Position numbers and translations under genes: made by a program
Virus record (IMG/VR): IMGVR_UViG_3300038558_000015
Span: 1 to 47,883 of that record
Direction: 5' to 3' (one strand)
Origin: a virus
Length of the DNA: 47,883 nucleotides
Notes under the pieces: generated by a model
What the model was told of the DNA's origin: nothing
What the model saw: the letters and a program-made list of their open reading frames with translations, nothing else
The model's database searches: none
Shown: in pieces, positions 7,401-16,768 of the stretch
Numbering within the stretch: the first letter of the stretch is position 1
Layout of the letters: each line of letters opens with the position of its first letter

Positions 7401-10400
7401 CTTGTTTTAAGAAGCTGTTTTGGATTCATTGTTGGGGTTTGATTAATGATTTGTTTGATCGTATCGACTGAGTTAGTTCCAAGGACGCGACTTCCCGGAA
7501 CATTAGCCGGGGTTGGGATAGGTGCCCCAAGAGCGCCTATCTTAGCTGCCGCTCTTTTAGCTTTTGTTTGTTGCCTCAAATAACGCATCATCTTGCGAAC
7601 CTGATTAGGCGTCGCCATCATCATGGGTCTAGGCCCTTGATTCATGGACTTATCAAGTATCCTTTGGCTAATTAGATCGGCCTCGTTTTGAGCCTCAGTT
7701 GCTTTAGCTCCTGAATATGTCCTGCTTCCGACAACCCGAATTGTGCCAGTATCTTTATCTTTGATCAGATATCCAGCATTTTGAGGTGTAGGTTGCCTAA
7801 TGTCTCCAACAACATTATTTAATGGATCAACAAGCCCTGCCGCAGTGAAAATATATGCATGCAAAGGAACTTGTTCAGAGACATAGATATTTCCCTCTCT
7901 GTCAGTTGCGAACCTTACGTCACTATCTTCCGAGAAATCCATTCTAGAAACTTGCGTAGCGGTCGGATTGCGATGGACGTTTACAGGCGTAATAGTTCCT
8001 GTACGAGGATTCATAACTTTGGTAGGGATAATCGTGCTGCTCTTCATTGGAAGATCGGTTATAGACCGTCCATAAGGAGCCATTAGCATTGGGCCAATAT
8101 GATCAGCACCCTTTGTGTTGGACGGGTAGTAACGATCCATTACATCCTTCCAATCGACCTTCCCCTCTGTATTCTTGGGAAGGATGGCGTAGATAGGCCC
8201 GCCTACGAATGTCAGTCTCGTGCCCTCCCCTTCAATGATTGGCTCCATGTGTGGATTAGTTAGTACATGGAATTCATTGTTCATGGTCTTGCCTTCGTAG
8301 ACGCGCGCTGCCTCTTCCGACACGTTCACGTCTGAGACAAGTATCCGTCTCTTATTGGGTGGCAACCCTTGATTGTATTGCTGAACCTTCTTAGCAAGAG
8401 CTTGGTACATTTTTATTCCAAGACGCCTTCCCTGGTATTTTCCGTCGACGATCTTTCCTTGGAATTCTTCGGTTATTGCTGACCCATCTATCCTTACTGC
8501 TCTGTTGTTAGGCTGAACACGCCCTCTAATGAAGCCGATCTCCTTCCCTTCATGCATAAGGGAAACTCTATAATTCTCATCCTCACTTATGTTCCACTTG
8601 AACTCTATCCTGAACTCATTATCAAGCTTTGGAAAATTCTCATCGGCCATTTGAGCTACCCCGAAGAATTCAGAGATAGCTTCTGAATTGGCAATTTCTT
8701 TCTCAGTGTAGGGGAAATTTGCCTTCCTCTCTGCAAGAGTCATGTCCATACGTTCGGAGGCTCTTCTTGCCTCAAGCTCTCCATACAGATTCCAATACCG
8801 CTCGTAAGCAATCTCTTTCTTATACACAAGTTCCCTAAAGAGCTTCATCGTGTCAGGACCTATCTTTTTGCCTATATCTTCGAAGTGATGCATAAGCGCT
8901 CTGAGCGCATCATAGGTCTTGCTATCGCTTTCTGACATAAACTCATTCCACGATCCGCCGCGGGCAAGCATTTCATGATCTTGAATGAGATGTTGTATCT
9001 CATGAACAAGAACCTGCTTGACAGTATATCCGGGTTGTAATGTAGCCGTATTCGGGTTGTAGATGAATTCCTTCCTCGTGTAGTCAGGATTGATATAAAT
9101 AGTGCCCCCGGTAACAAAAGCTCCGCTAAGCGCCCTTGAGGGGAAGACATTAATGTTCTTAAGGTGAGGATATGCCTTATAGAGCTGAGGATGGTCAAGA
9201 ATTTCCCAAAGTTTATAGTAGCCTGCATCTAAGAGACCGCTCGCTCTTCCGAAATCTTCCAGAGCAACCCTGTATGGCAGAAGCTTTCTCTTCGTAGGTT
9301 CAGCTTTGAGTTTCTTAAGATCAATCTTGGCGTATTTGTCGCTTATCTCATAGCGCCACGATCCGTCCCTTCCCCTAAACCATCCGGTTTCCCGGAAGAT
9401 TTCCTCCATAGGAACGCCGCCTTTTTCCATGGCGTCGGCAGCCGCCAGATTGAGGCCGTTAGCCGTCAGCCCCCCCATACTACCAAAGAGAAATGACGCA
9501 CTAGAAGCCCGCCCAGAGGCCGTCTTAGCGCCGCGGGCGAGATTTCGAGCCACACGGGCCGCGTATCCCTCCTGGATCGCCATGAACACGTCCTCAGCAT
9601 TCACAATGAGATCGGAGTCGATCTTAATTCCGACACTGTTCAAGGCGGTGATGAGTCCTTCAATAAAGCGAGATATCCTATAGAGAGCCATCTTGACGGG
9701 ACCAGGAACGCCAACCCGCTTATTACGGGAAAATTCCCGGTATAGTTCGGCCGCCGCCTCTTCTTCTAGGGTTAATTCATCTAGACCTTGATAGGCTGGC
9801 GCGTTCCTTAATTCATCAACCTTTCCTGATTTATGGACGTATCTCTTGATCGCTTCTTGCTCTGTCTTATTGAGAACGCCAAGTTGATTAATTGCGTGAA
9901 ATAGTTCGTGATTGATCCTGTTTGTTGCAACCGCTATCTTCTCTTCTAGAGTCATTCCTGGATCAATCCGGCTATAGGCCAGTGTAACCGTTTTGGCAAA
10001 GTAAGAGGCGTATGCGTCTGCCACGCGGGCATGTTCAAACATACCCTCCCACGTTAGGATGTTCTTGGCTATCCTGACGCCAACATCCTTGAGGCCAATC
10101 TTGTTAAGATGCCCTCTGATAGCCATGGCGATCGTTGCGGCCTCAGCTACTGCCCTCTCTTCAAGGTTCGGCGTTGGAATATTGTTTCCATTCCGCATAA
10201 GCATCGGGCCGCCATCATTGTTCGCGGCAAGACGCTCAATAACAGAATTCATTGCATATTGCTTAAACGCAGCTCCTGTGGTTCCGGGCTTATAGGCCTT
10301 CTCATGTTTATCTATAATCTCAATTCTGTCGTTCTCATTAAGTCTTCTTAAATACGTGGCCGCTCGATATGAAGACCTTTCTAGCATTTCATTTGTATTT

Positions 10401-13400
10401 TCGACATTAATTTCAACTCTTCCCTGAGCTGCTAATAACAAATCGGCCGCTAGATTTTCCAGATGCGCCATTTCAGAATTGAAGTTGCTGATCGCTTCGT
10501 TAGTATCAGCATCGGTAATATCGTTCTGCGAGATGGAACTTTGTGTCTCCATGTAGTCCTTGAAGGTCATAGCCCTCTTGACTTCTGCCTCGCTAGAATC
10601 TGCGGAAAATTTATAGTTGGCCTTTACTTGCTCAGGGACATTCGTTTCATTACTTGGTTTATCGACGACTTCACGAGCCTTGATTATGAAGGCTTTTATC
10701 TGCGCGATCGTTTTGTTATTCAGACCCTTTGTGATTACTTCCGGCCAGAGGTTCGTTATGACCTCTACGTAAGGGGCCTTGCGTTTGAAATTCAACTTAT
10801 TGACAGCTGCCTCAAAAGCCTCTTTACTGTCATAGTTGTCCCGTAGGTGCGCCAGGGCCTCATCGACGTTCTTGATCGGAGCGGCGATCTGTTCTGGCGT
10901 GAGAACAGCTTTAGCAACTTCCTCAACGGTAGGCTCTTCGGCCTTTTCTCTGTATCCAGTTACAGCTTGAAGTCTTGCCTCAGTATCGTCTTCTGATTCT
11001 GGGACAAGTTTTTTCGAAGCCGCTATATCTTCTATCTCTTTAAGGAGAGCTTGCGCTTCGGAATCTTCTGGAAATCTAGGAAGCCATTTTCGAGCATCCC
11101 TAAGAGCCCTTGCGTAAATCTCGTCTTGATCAAAGCTGTCTTCCTTTTTTGTCTTTGCCAATTTAAGAGATTGACGTACTAGGTTTTTGGCTTTTTCTGC
11201 CTTATCGACTTCAGTTACTTTTTTTTTACCTGCCATATCACGAAGAGCGGCTATGGCTTCTTTCTTCGAAGAATAGGCTGTCCTGGTAACGGCCTCTGCG
11301 ACTTGTCTTACAAACGGAGACGGATCATTAACCAGCTCCCTGACTTCTCCAAGGAACTCTACCTCATCACCGATAAGGCTCTTCAGCCTCTCGACTGTAG
11401 CAGTGACATCATCTGTTGGCGGTGCAGTTACAGTATCTGACGCAGCTTCTTCCTGCTTTGTCTCATCCACTCTTCCAGCATAATCGGACTTAATTCTCTC
11501 TATGCCATTCTTCTTTGTGGCTGGTCTTCCAAGGTTCATCATAGAGTTGAGAGTGATGATCTGTTCCTTGGTCAGCTTTCCAAGGTTTTTATCAACCCAA
11601 TTGTTAAATTCCTCAACGCTCGGATTTGTTTTAATGAATTCTTTGACCGCCTTTCGGATTCCGACTGGACCTTCATCAGATATAGGAGTTTCCTTTTTTT
11701 CTACGGTAGGTTCTGGAGCCGTTATACCTCTGAAGGATTCGAACAGGTCCCTTACCTGACCAAGCCCTTTATTTCGTTCAGCAAACTGTCTAACAAACGC
11801 ACTAGGAAAGACGGACTCTGGTATATTAAATCTGGTCGGATCAAGAGAATCTTTGAATGTCCTAATCAAATCCTTTATGCCAATTCCTAAGGTTTTGGCA
11901 TGCCCTCGCATATCCTCAACTATTTTTAGCGCTTGCTCGGCAGAGGCTTCAGCCTTTTGGGCCTCTTGCTCAGACGGTCTAGGTTTAGCTTCGTAGTCGA
12001 AAACTTCCTCTAGTTTTTTTCTTTTTTCCTGTCTTTCTTCTTCATGTATCCTGGAACTGATCGCATAAGCTTCTTCCATAGGAACAAGCTCAAAATTGCC
12101 AGGAAGTACCCGTGCCATCCCCAATTTGCCAAGCGCTTCTACCTTCTTCAAATATTCTTGAGGCGTTTCAGGTTGAAGATTTTTCCCCATTAAGTTGCCC
12201 TTGTGAGCAAAGGCATATGCTTGATCTAAATCATGGATTCCTTCGCCAAGGGCATGGGCTTGTGAATCATAGAAGTCTTTGTCTGGATCGGGACTGTAAT
12301 AGCCATTGGGTCCACCCTCAGTATTGAAGGCAGACTTAACCTCATTCCAGACTTCCAGAAGGTTCTCAGGAACTGGAACCCTTACGCGCTCTTCTCTACC
12401 TCTTCGGCTCGGTCGGGCCATTGCTTTTGATTGACGGAGTGTTCGCACAGGCGCTGGAGCTTCCGCTTCTGGCTCTGGAGTCGGCGCAGCGCCCTCAGGA
12501 TATTTTTCTCTGATAGCTGCAAGTGCCGTATCCTTACGTTGTCGCGCAGCCTTAGAAGCTCCAACAAGTCGTGCTGCGATCTTCGTAACCGGGGCAGGGG
12601 CATCTTCTAGTTCCTTGTATCCTTCTGTACGCGTTTCGGTATTTTCAATTTTCGCAAGTATTTTTGCTGCGGTTTCACCGTGTTGAGTACGGGCTTCCTC
12701 ACGTTTGGCTTGAACCTGTCTTTGTTCTTCACTGACCTCTCCCCTCCGTCGTTTCTCGGCGGCTTCTTCCCTCTTGATATCTGCCGCTCGTTCGGTTTCC
12801 AATCCAAGATAAGTTTCGTAGAGACCGCCAAGAAGCTGTTCTCTATTAAGAATATTTAAGTTTTCTGAAACCTCATCTCTAATAGCTTCTTGTCTTTCTT
12901 CGCTTACTCCTTCCGGGTATTGAATACTATCGAGAATCGCTTCCTTAAGTTCATCGTCGCTGGCATCCTGCCATTCCCTCAAGAAGTCTTCTTCGCTGAC
13001 CGCAGTGACTTCCTCTGCCGCGACTTCACGATCTTCAATCTCTCTGGCTTCGCGTTCTGGTCCGCGAATATCCTCAGGCGCAATCTCTCCTGGTTTTGTC
13101 GGTTGGAGATTCTTAGCTGCCCGAATGATATCGTTGATCGATGCTCTTGCCCCCAGGATAGGTCTGTCCCTGGTCTTTTGGCCGTAGAGATTAACAAGCT
13201 GCCTTATTTTATTAGCAGCTGGAGTTGTATCCTTTTTGTAATAACGTTCAAGCTCAGCTTCTTGAACAAGACCCGCGATCTGATTGAGAATGTTCTGATA
13301 TTCTTGCGGAATCGGCTCGGCTTTGACGGGTTCAATCTTACGTCCAGTTAATTGCTGAGCTGTGCGAGGCGGGACAAATGTGGGCTCGGGTTTACCGGCC

Positions 13401-15394
13401 TCGACTTCCTCAGCCGTTTTTCGGCCCGGCCGTCGCTTTATATCTATGAGTTCATTATAACTTCTACGTAATGGATCAGTCGTGGGGATTGCGTCTCTGA
13501 GCCGTTTCAGAGTATCCAGGTCCGTTCGCGACGCGAGTTCTACATATTCCTCATCTGAAGCGTCTCTAGAATGAAGATCAGAAATCTCTTGACTAAGCTC
13601 TTGATCGGTCGGACCTTCCTTTTCCTTTACTGGAGGTTCTTCTGGTTCTGGCGCAGCTTCGGCCGTATCACTAACAGGTTCCGCTTCCTCCTCTACAGGC
13701 TGCTCGGCCGCCTCTGATTCTTCTACTTCCGTTGCGTAACGGACATAGGCTCCGGCCAAAGCAAAAGCTGCTTCTGGATCATTATATGATTGCGCTTCAT
13801 TAATTATTTCTTCTGCGATATTACTTAGACCGTTTTCTTCAAGGATCGAAGATAGTGCAATTACGTTCTGTGGAAGCGAGCTGCTTCTAACCATCTGAAC
13901 GGCAGATTGAATATCGCTTATTTGCTTTTTTGTTAATTCTACTGGATTTTCTTCGAAGTAACCCTCATACACTGAAGGGGTTAACTTAAACTCTTCCTCG
14001 CCATCCTCAAGCTCATCATCAATATCTTCTTGAGTCGCCGGCTCTTCATCATCTCTAAGTGTGCCTAGTCTATTCTCAGCATAGGCATTTCGTATTTGTT
14101 CGTCTGTATATCCATCTCTTTGCAGTCCTTCAGCAACGTCATTAATGTCCTGTGGCTGCTCAGCCTCCCCCGTTTCTTTCTCGATCGGCTCCGGCTGTAT
14201 CTGTGTTGGCTGTTGAATGGACGGCGGCGCTCCAGGAGCGGGCGTCGGTTCCGCAATAGCCCCGGTAGGCGAGATAATGGTTTGTCCAGACTCATCATAT
14301 AACTGTTCTTCTCTTCTCCTTAACTTTTCAATATTTTCTGCAAGTTGCTGTTCTTCTTGTTGTGGTTGTGTAAGACTTTCAATACCACCAAATCCAGCGC
14401 CACCTAACGTTCCTGCCGCAGCGCCCATAATGGCTGCCTCTGGTACGCCAGCTAACAATTGTTGTTCTGGATTAATTTGCGCTTGGGTAATATTTTGAGT
14501 AAGTTGTTCAACAACAGACTGAGGCAACTCTTCTACAATGCCCTCTTGTAGCCCTCTCTTGACAATGTTTCTAAATAGACCCTTAGCGGCTGTGCCGGCT
14601 GCCCCAGGGAGGCCAAGAGAACCGATAAGACCAACTATTGCGCCAGAACCGCCTGCCATTTGAGGGGCTAATCTCTGTGATACTAATTTTATAGCCGCAG
14701 CATAATCACCATTTGTTTCGGCAAGAGCCTGATTTCCTAAAGGAGAGTTTATAAATTCTTCTTGATTCTCTATTGCGTAGTTGGAGATTGCATCTTCTAT
14801 AGAACTTAATGTTTGAGCGCCTGAAATAAGACCCTCTAATCCTCCAGCCACTCCGGCAGACCTAGCTACCATGGCCGGACCCATTGTAGCGGCAACGGCT
14901 GGAGCGGATTCTGCTAATGTTCCAACTACAGTTTGAGGAGTGACGCCCGTCAGTTCAATAGGGCCTAGTTGAGTCCTCATTCTTTGCTGAGCCATATATT
15001 CAGGGCTCAGCGTCTCAAGTTCTTCTTCTGCTACTTGTCTTCCGTATTCTCTAGCGCCTCTACCAAAGCCTCTAATTGCCTCTGTGAGAGGAGATTTTAG
15101 AGACGGCAATGGCAGATCAACGCCAGCTGTAACGGCTCTCCACGGCCTTTCCGAGAAGCCTGCTACCAGCTCAGCGAGACCGCCGCCAGTTTCAGGAACA
15201 AGCCTTTTAGCGCCAGCGGCAAGAAGATCAGCAATATCTTCTCCAGAAGGAGCTAGTCCAAATGGAGTTATTGCTGGAGTTCCTACATTTATATCTTCAC
15301 CCTGTTGGCGGCGAACTTCTTGAGCAGCAACTTCTACAGGAGTGTCATCTTCAAATTCGTATTCTTTTCCTTGGCGACGAATAATATAGGTCAC
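4427..15394 (-). CDS. Giant polyvalent virion protein (3655 aa)
   Basis: A single uninterrupted frame fills almost 23 percent of the window. Residues 1-35 (RQGKEYEFEDDTP region) match a short N-terminal module seen on large phage proteins. Gly/Ala hydrophobic stretches follow at about 155-200, 250-270 and 320-340. Residues about 350-1500 are Glu/Lys-rich and probably coiled coil or disordered. HELFH at 1829-1833 and HEIQH at 2131-2135 are two separate HExxH zincin motifs. Residues about 1969-2018 (FRETGWFRGRDGSWRYEI) resemble the LPD23 polyvalent domain. About 2260-2400 resembles a GNAT acetyltransferase (GRRLGIKMYQALAKK). The last 600 residues resemble LPD38, with NPPTHVRQIMQN near 3110 and a hydrophobic helix near 3325-3350. 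Such proteins are thought to be packaged and ejected with DNA to counter host defences; that role here is inference. Confidence 0.88.
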   Translation of the reverse strand: MTYIIRRQGKEYEFEDDTPVEVAAQEVRRQQGEDINVGTPAITPFGLAPSGEDIADLLAAGAKRLVPETGGGLAELVAGFSERPWRAVTAGVDLPLPSLKSPLTEAIRGFGRGAREYGRQVAEEELETLSPEYMAQQRMRTQLGPIELTGVTPQTVVGTLAESAPAVAATMGPAMVARSAGVAGGLEGLISGAQTLSSIEDAISNYAIENQEEFINSPLGNQALAETNGDYAAAIKLVSQRLAPQMAGGSGAIVGLIGSLGLPGAAGTAAKGLFRNIVKRGLQEGIVEELPQSVVEQLTQNITQAQINPEQQLLAGVPEAAIMGAAAGTLGGAGFGGIESLTQPQQEEQQLAENIEKLRRREEQLYDESGQTIISPTGAIAEPTPAPGAPPSIQQPTQIQPEPIEKETGEAEQPQDINDVAEGLQRDGYTDEQIRNAYAENRLGTLRDDEEPATQEDIDDELEDGEEEFKLTPSVYEGYFEENPVELTKKQISDIQSAVQMVRSSSLPQNVIALSSILEENGLSNIAEEIINEAQSYNDPEAAFALAGAYVRYATEVEESEAAEQPVEEEAEPVSDTAEAAPEPEEPPVKEKEGPTDQELSQEISDLHSRDASDEEYVELASRTDLDTLKRLRDAIPTTDPLRRSYNELIDIKRRPGRKTAEEVEAGKPEPTFVPPRTAQQLTGRKIEPVKAEPIPQEYQNILNQIAGLVQEAELERYYKKDTTPAANKIRQLVNLYGQKTRDRPILGARASINDIIRAAKNLQPTKPGEIAPEDIRGPEREAREIEDREVAAEEVTAVSEEDFLREWQDASDDELKEAILDSIQYPEGVSEERQEAIRDEVSENLNILNREQLLGGLYETYLGLETERAADIKREEAAEKRRRGEVSEEQRQVQAKREEARTQHGETAAKILAKIENTETRTEGYKELEDAPAPVTKIAARLVGASKAARQRKDTALAAIREKYPEGAAPTPEPEAEAPAPVRTLRQSKAMARPSRRGREERVRVPVPENLLEVWNEVKSAFNTEGGPNGYYSPDPDKDFYDSQAHALGEGIHDLDQAYAFAHKGNLMGKNLQPETPQEYLKKVEALGKLGMARVLPGNFELVPMEEAYAISSRIHEEERQEKRKKLEEVFDYEAKPRPSEQEAQKAEASAEQALKIVEDMRGHAKTLGIGIKDLIRTFKDSLDPTRFNIPESVFPSAFVRQFAERNKGLGQVRDLFESFRGITAPEPTVEKKETPISDEGPVGIRKAVKEFIKTNPSVEEFNNWVDKNLGKLTKEQIITLNSMMNLGRPATKKNGIERIKSDYAGRVDETKQEEAASDTVTAPPTDDVTATVERLKSLIGDEVEFLGEVRELVNDPSPFVRQVAEAVTRTAYSSKKEAIAALRDMAGKKKVTEVDKAEKAKNLVRQSLKLAKTKKEDSFDQDEIYARALRDARKWLPRFPEDSEAQALLKEIEDIAASKKLVPESEDDTEARLQAVTGYREKAEEPTVEEVAKAVLTPEQIAAPIKNVDEALAHLRDNYDSKEAFEAAVNKLNFKRKAPYVEVITNLWPEVITKGLNNKTIAQIKAFIIKAREVVDKPSNETNVPEQVKANYKFSADSSEAEVKRAMTFKDYMETQSSISQNDITDADTNEAISNFNSEMAHLENLAADLLLAAQGRVEINVENTNEMLERSSYRAATYLRRLNENDRIEIIDKHEKAYKPGTTGAAFKQYAMNSVIERLAANNDGGPMLMRNGNNIPTPNLEERAVAEAATIAMAIRGHLNKIGLKDVGVRIAKNILTWEGMFEHARVADAYASYFAKTVTLAYSRIDPGMTLEEKIAVATNRINHELFHAINQLGVLNKTEQEAIKRYVHKSGKVDELRNAPAYQGLDELTLEEEAAAELYREFSRNKRVGVPGPVKMALYRISRFIEGLITALNSVGIKIDSDLIVNAEDVFMAIQEGYAARVARNLARGAKTASGRASSASFLFGSMGGLTANGLNLAAADAMEKGGVPMEEIFRETGWFRGRDGSWRYEISDKYAKIDLKKLKAEPTKRKLLPYRVALEDFGRASGLLDAGYYKLWEILDHPQLYKAYPHLKNINVFPSRALSGAFVTGGTIYINPDYTRKEFIYNPNTATLQPGYTVKQVLVHEIQHLIQDHEMLARGGSWNEFMSESDSKTYDALRALMHHFEDIGKKIGPDTMKLFRELVYKKEIAYERYWNLYGELEARRASERMDMTLAERKANFPYTEKEIANSEAISEFFGVAQMADENFPKLDNEFRIEFKWNISEDENYRVSLMHEGKEIGFIRGRVQPNNRAVRIDGSAITEEFQGKIVDGKYQGRRLGIKMYQALAKKVQQYNQGLPPNKRRILVSDVNVSEEAARVYEGKTMNNEFHVLTNPHMEPIIEGEGTRLTFVGGPIYAILPKNTEGKVDWKDVMDRYYPSNTKGADHIGPMLMAPYGRSITDLPMKSSTIIPTKVMNPRTGTITPVNVHRNPTATQVSRMDFSEDSDVRFATDREGNIYVSEQVPLHAYIFTAAGLVDPLNNVVGDIRQPTPQNAGYLIKDKDTGTIRVVGSRTYSGAKATEAQNEADLISQRILDKSMNQGPRPMMMATPNQVRKMMRYLRQQTKAKRAAAKIGALGAPIPTPANVPGSRVLGTNSVDTIKQIINQTPTMNPKQLLKTSKWTRWYFTLNDLPYQNLYLVSRGRTGGNINEFEEFAQKFIHFMNTASQKDRDEFNYYMTHKNAAPLGISNPEIRAAAIEAKDLFMRLGKKFQQTGVLDTAQYSRYMGMYLPRMLMEYVQRELTQQGLKASRQSYTKQRLGDSIGQEIWNASNVVDEAMNVEILRRDVQPIWDTANITQKDEFIEFLRNPKKQLSSVTHNGLRNLAARARSELERVKQKIDASGFIKPKKKNGTFVARYGDNYMQNQFRVALNNKASMGRVYEQDATLGLITDPFFLTYAGIIRQGRDISVIRFMEEIAYMADVSGINNMGWVIPHQFVKYHGRTMTFDALGNELRRLSASRETLENPFLRKVNQELIDEIETIFKNANVKVGVGTSFENIVQFDKDTYRKLPTTYAYGDISGLIVHKAIYNDIVGMAGAASVNQPEIEKLVDKATGRFMRGFKRIVTTLNPPTHVRQIMQNIMTLYLGGVGSSYTLGADTTVWAARALIDSKKNSAMWQLFKELGGIQGTFTEAEIRRTLDALSELKIRELKRKNTSLSGLETAYKEVERIITKAGGKAADLYNFYDTMARYTMFFFHTKHSKMAPGDAIIESFEWIPDYTLVPPAVRLLRNTIFPFITWQYKLFPKMVDLGTRGLAKIRDGFMQINPKILASGVSDITRLSVPIMLYSGLLWSVVALLMGLDEDEAEALRASMSKELRRNVGVIPLPIRDSHGNFVLTDLGVYLPWTPMAQAGRNMFEGGHQDILPNLVMKLPFDLGAGGPFIDFIVAYTTGKDRFTGYDLWPEGASNTQKLAGFLSYAFNYYMPPIMRGMVDPLFQQLDLLAGGYERPQFGSSGFMGRFLDKTFGDGVTTSGKYVEDYSALAARALGFNTWALDPVDQTERNARRMERDVDEMKRQLGYSKAEMNRQIAAIRADSDRSEAEKEQEIQSIREFHERLKDTYREKMKVGQRRVREYRASTEPIRSFILREKGSQFSREITPAEPQPMESR

Positions 15395-15412
15395 GGTTTC
15401 TCTATACTACTC

Positions 15413-16768
15413 TTAATCTATTTCGTAAACCCGTCTACCATCTTTTGGAGCTGCCGGACGTATTCTAGGATTATTCGTAGGAATATTGTATATATCACCT
15501 TGAAATCCATTTGTACTCATAGGAGTTGTTGTGGCTCTAGGTGCTGTTCCTGTACGTCTAGGAGAAGGCTCTATAACATCCCTGCCAGGAATAGTTGGAA
15601 TTCCAAATGATGGATATGGAGAAACTTCGCCAGTCTCTGGATCAACCCTAACAGATTCTTCAGGTTGCTCTTGTTGTGGAATATTAATGCCAAGCGGATT
15701 AATTTTTGCCACAGCATCTCTTGCATTCTGCGCTTGTTCGTTCCAGTATCTTGCTTCTTCAACCATTCTTTCTCCGGCCTCTCTTTTTGTTTCATCTTCA
15801 CTGTCAAGTAACTGAGTTCCTTGAGCATATAGTTGAGTAGCCATTGTAGCGGCTTGAGTCATCATGGTTCTGACAAGATCATATTCCTGTGCTCTAAGAG
15901 TAGCGCCAGCTTGAATACGAGCAACAGATATTTGATTTTGTCTATTAAGATCGGAATTTCTAAGATCAACAGAGGTTTTTATCATGTTCTGAGCCCTGTT
16001 AGCACCGACTTCAAACATGCGTCCGCCAAGACCGGCTATGCCTTGTTGACGTTGAGATTCCGCTTGGCCCAATGTCAGAGCATTTCTCAGTCCTCTCTCC
16101 TCTTCTCCCGATCTCCTCTGCCGCATTCCCCTGTAAGATTCTAATGCGGCAGGCCCCGCTCCGGCAAGGTTCGTTAGAAAGTTCGGAGATTTTCCGCCGG
16201 CTATCCCAGACCCAATAGAGAGAAGTAATTCTGTAATGTCCTGTTGCCTTCGTCTCGGCTCTTGGGCTTCATAGTTAGCAAGACGCTCCCTAATAGGCCC
16301 CATTACATCTGGTAAAAATTGCCCAGCTTGCGATATCATGTCAGCCATGCTAGGTTCCGGGAATGCCGCAGCGCCCTGACGAACCATATCTAAATAATCG
16401 TTTAGGCCGCCATCTGCCATTCGTATTGCGCCGCCCTTTTTCATTGGTACGGGGGCCTGTGGCTGCATTGGGGACGGTTGTGTGGCTGGCCCTTGCCCTG
16501 CTGGCATGGGTTGTGGGGCTTGTTGTGGTCCTGCTGTTGGTGGCATTAGACTTTGAAGTCCGCGACCGATCACGCGATCGGCAATAGTCTCTTGAGGATT
16601 AGCCTGCATCGCCATCATACGTTGCTTATCCTCATTTCTTCGTGAAATTTCTCCAAGGGCTATGATATTATCTGGAGCATTTCCGCTCTGAGATATTTCA
16701 ATAAGTTCAGGAAGCTCTCTTCCCTTCATACTCTCTTGTTTTTCGATTAAATTCATCGAAGCCGCCAT
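15413..16768 (-). CDS. Ejection or internal virion-type protein
   Basis: 451 residues. The N-terminal part is polar. About residues 75-110 are Pro/Gln-rich and are followed by the small motif MKKGGAIRMADGG. A hydrophobic Gly-rich segment lies near 185-205, and a Gln/Arg-rich helical region follows. The gene overlaps its upstream neighbour by one base. Composition and position between the giant protein and other Gly/Ala-rich virion genes suggest an internal or ejected virion protein. No catalytic motif is visible. Confidence 0.65.
   Translation of the reverse strand: MAASMNLIEKQESMKGRELPELIEISQSGNAPDNIIALGEISRRNEDKQRMMAMQANPQETIADRVIGRGLQSLMPPTAGPQQAPQPMPAGQGPATQPSPMQPQAPVPMKKGGAIRMADGGLNDYLDMVRQGAAAFPEPSMADMISQAGQFLPDVMGPIRERLANYEAQEPRRRQQDITELLLSIGSGIAGGKSPNFLTNLAGAGPAALESYRGMRQRRSGEEERGLRNALTLGQAESQRQQGIAGLGGRMFEVGANRAQNMIKTSVDLRNSDLNRQNQISVARIQAGATLRAQEYDLVRTMMTQAATMATQLYAQGTQLLDSEDETKREAGERMVEEARYWNEQAQNARDAVAKINPLGINIPQQEQPEESVRVDPETGEVSPYPSFGIPTIPGRDVIEPSPRRTGTAPRATTTPMSTNGFQGDIYNIPTNNPRIRPAAPKDGRRVYEID

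Noticed and set aside
6219-13351. Many plus-strand ORFs of 60-150 residues opposite the giant gene
   Set aside because: They are shadows of one continuous minus-strand frame, without ribosome sites or recognisable domains.
4427-15394. Encapsidated RNA polymerase of N4 type, suggested by the size of the giant protein
   Set aside because: The visible motifs (HELFH, HEIQH, GNAT-like and LPD-like segments) point to a polyvalent protein, and I saw no RNA polymerase motif.
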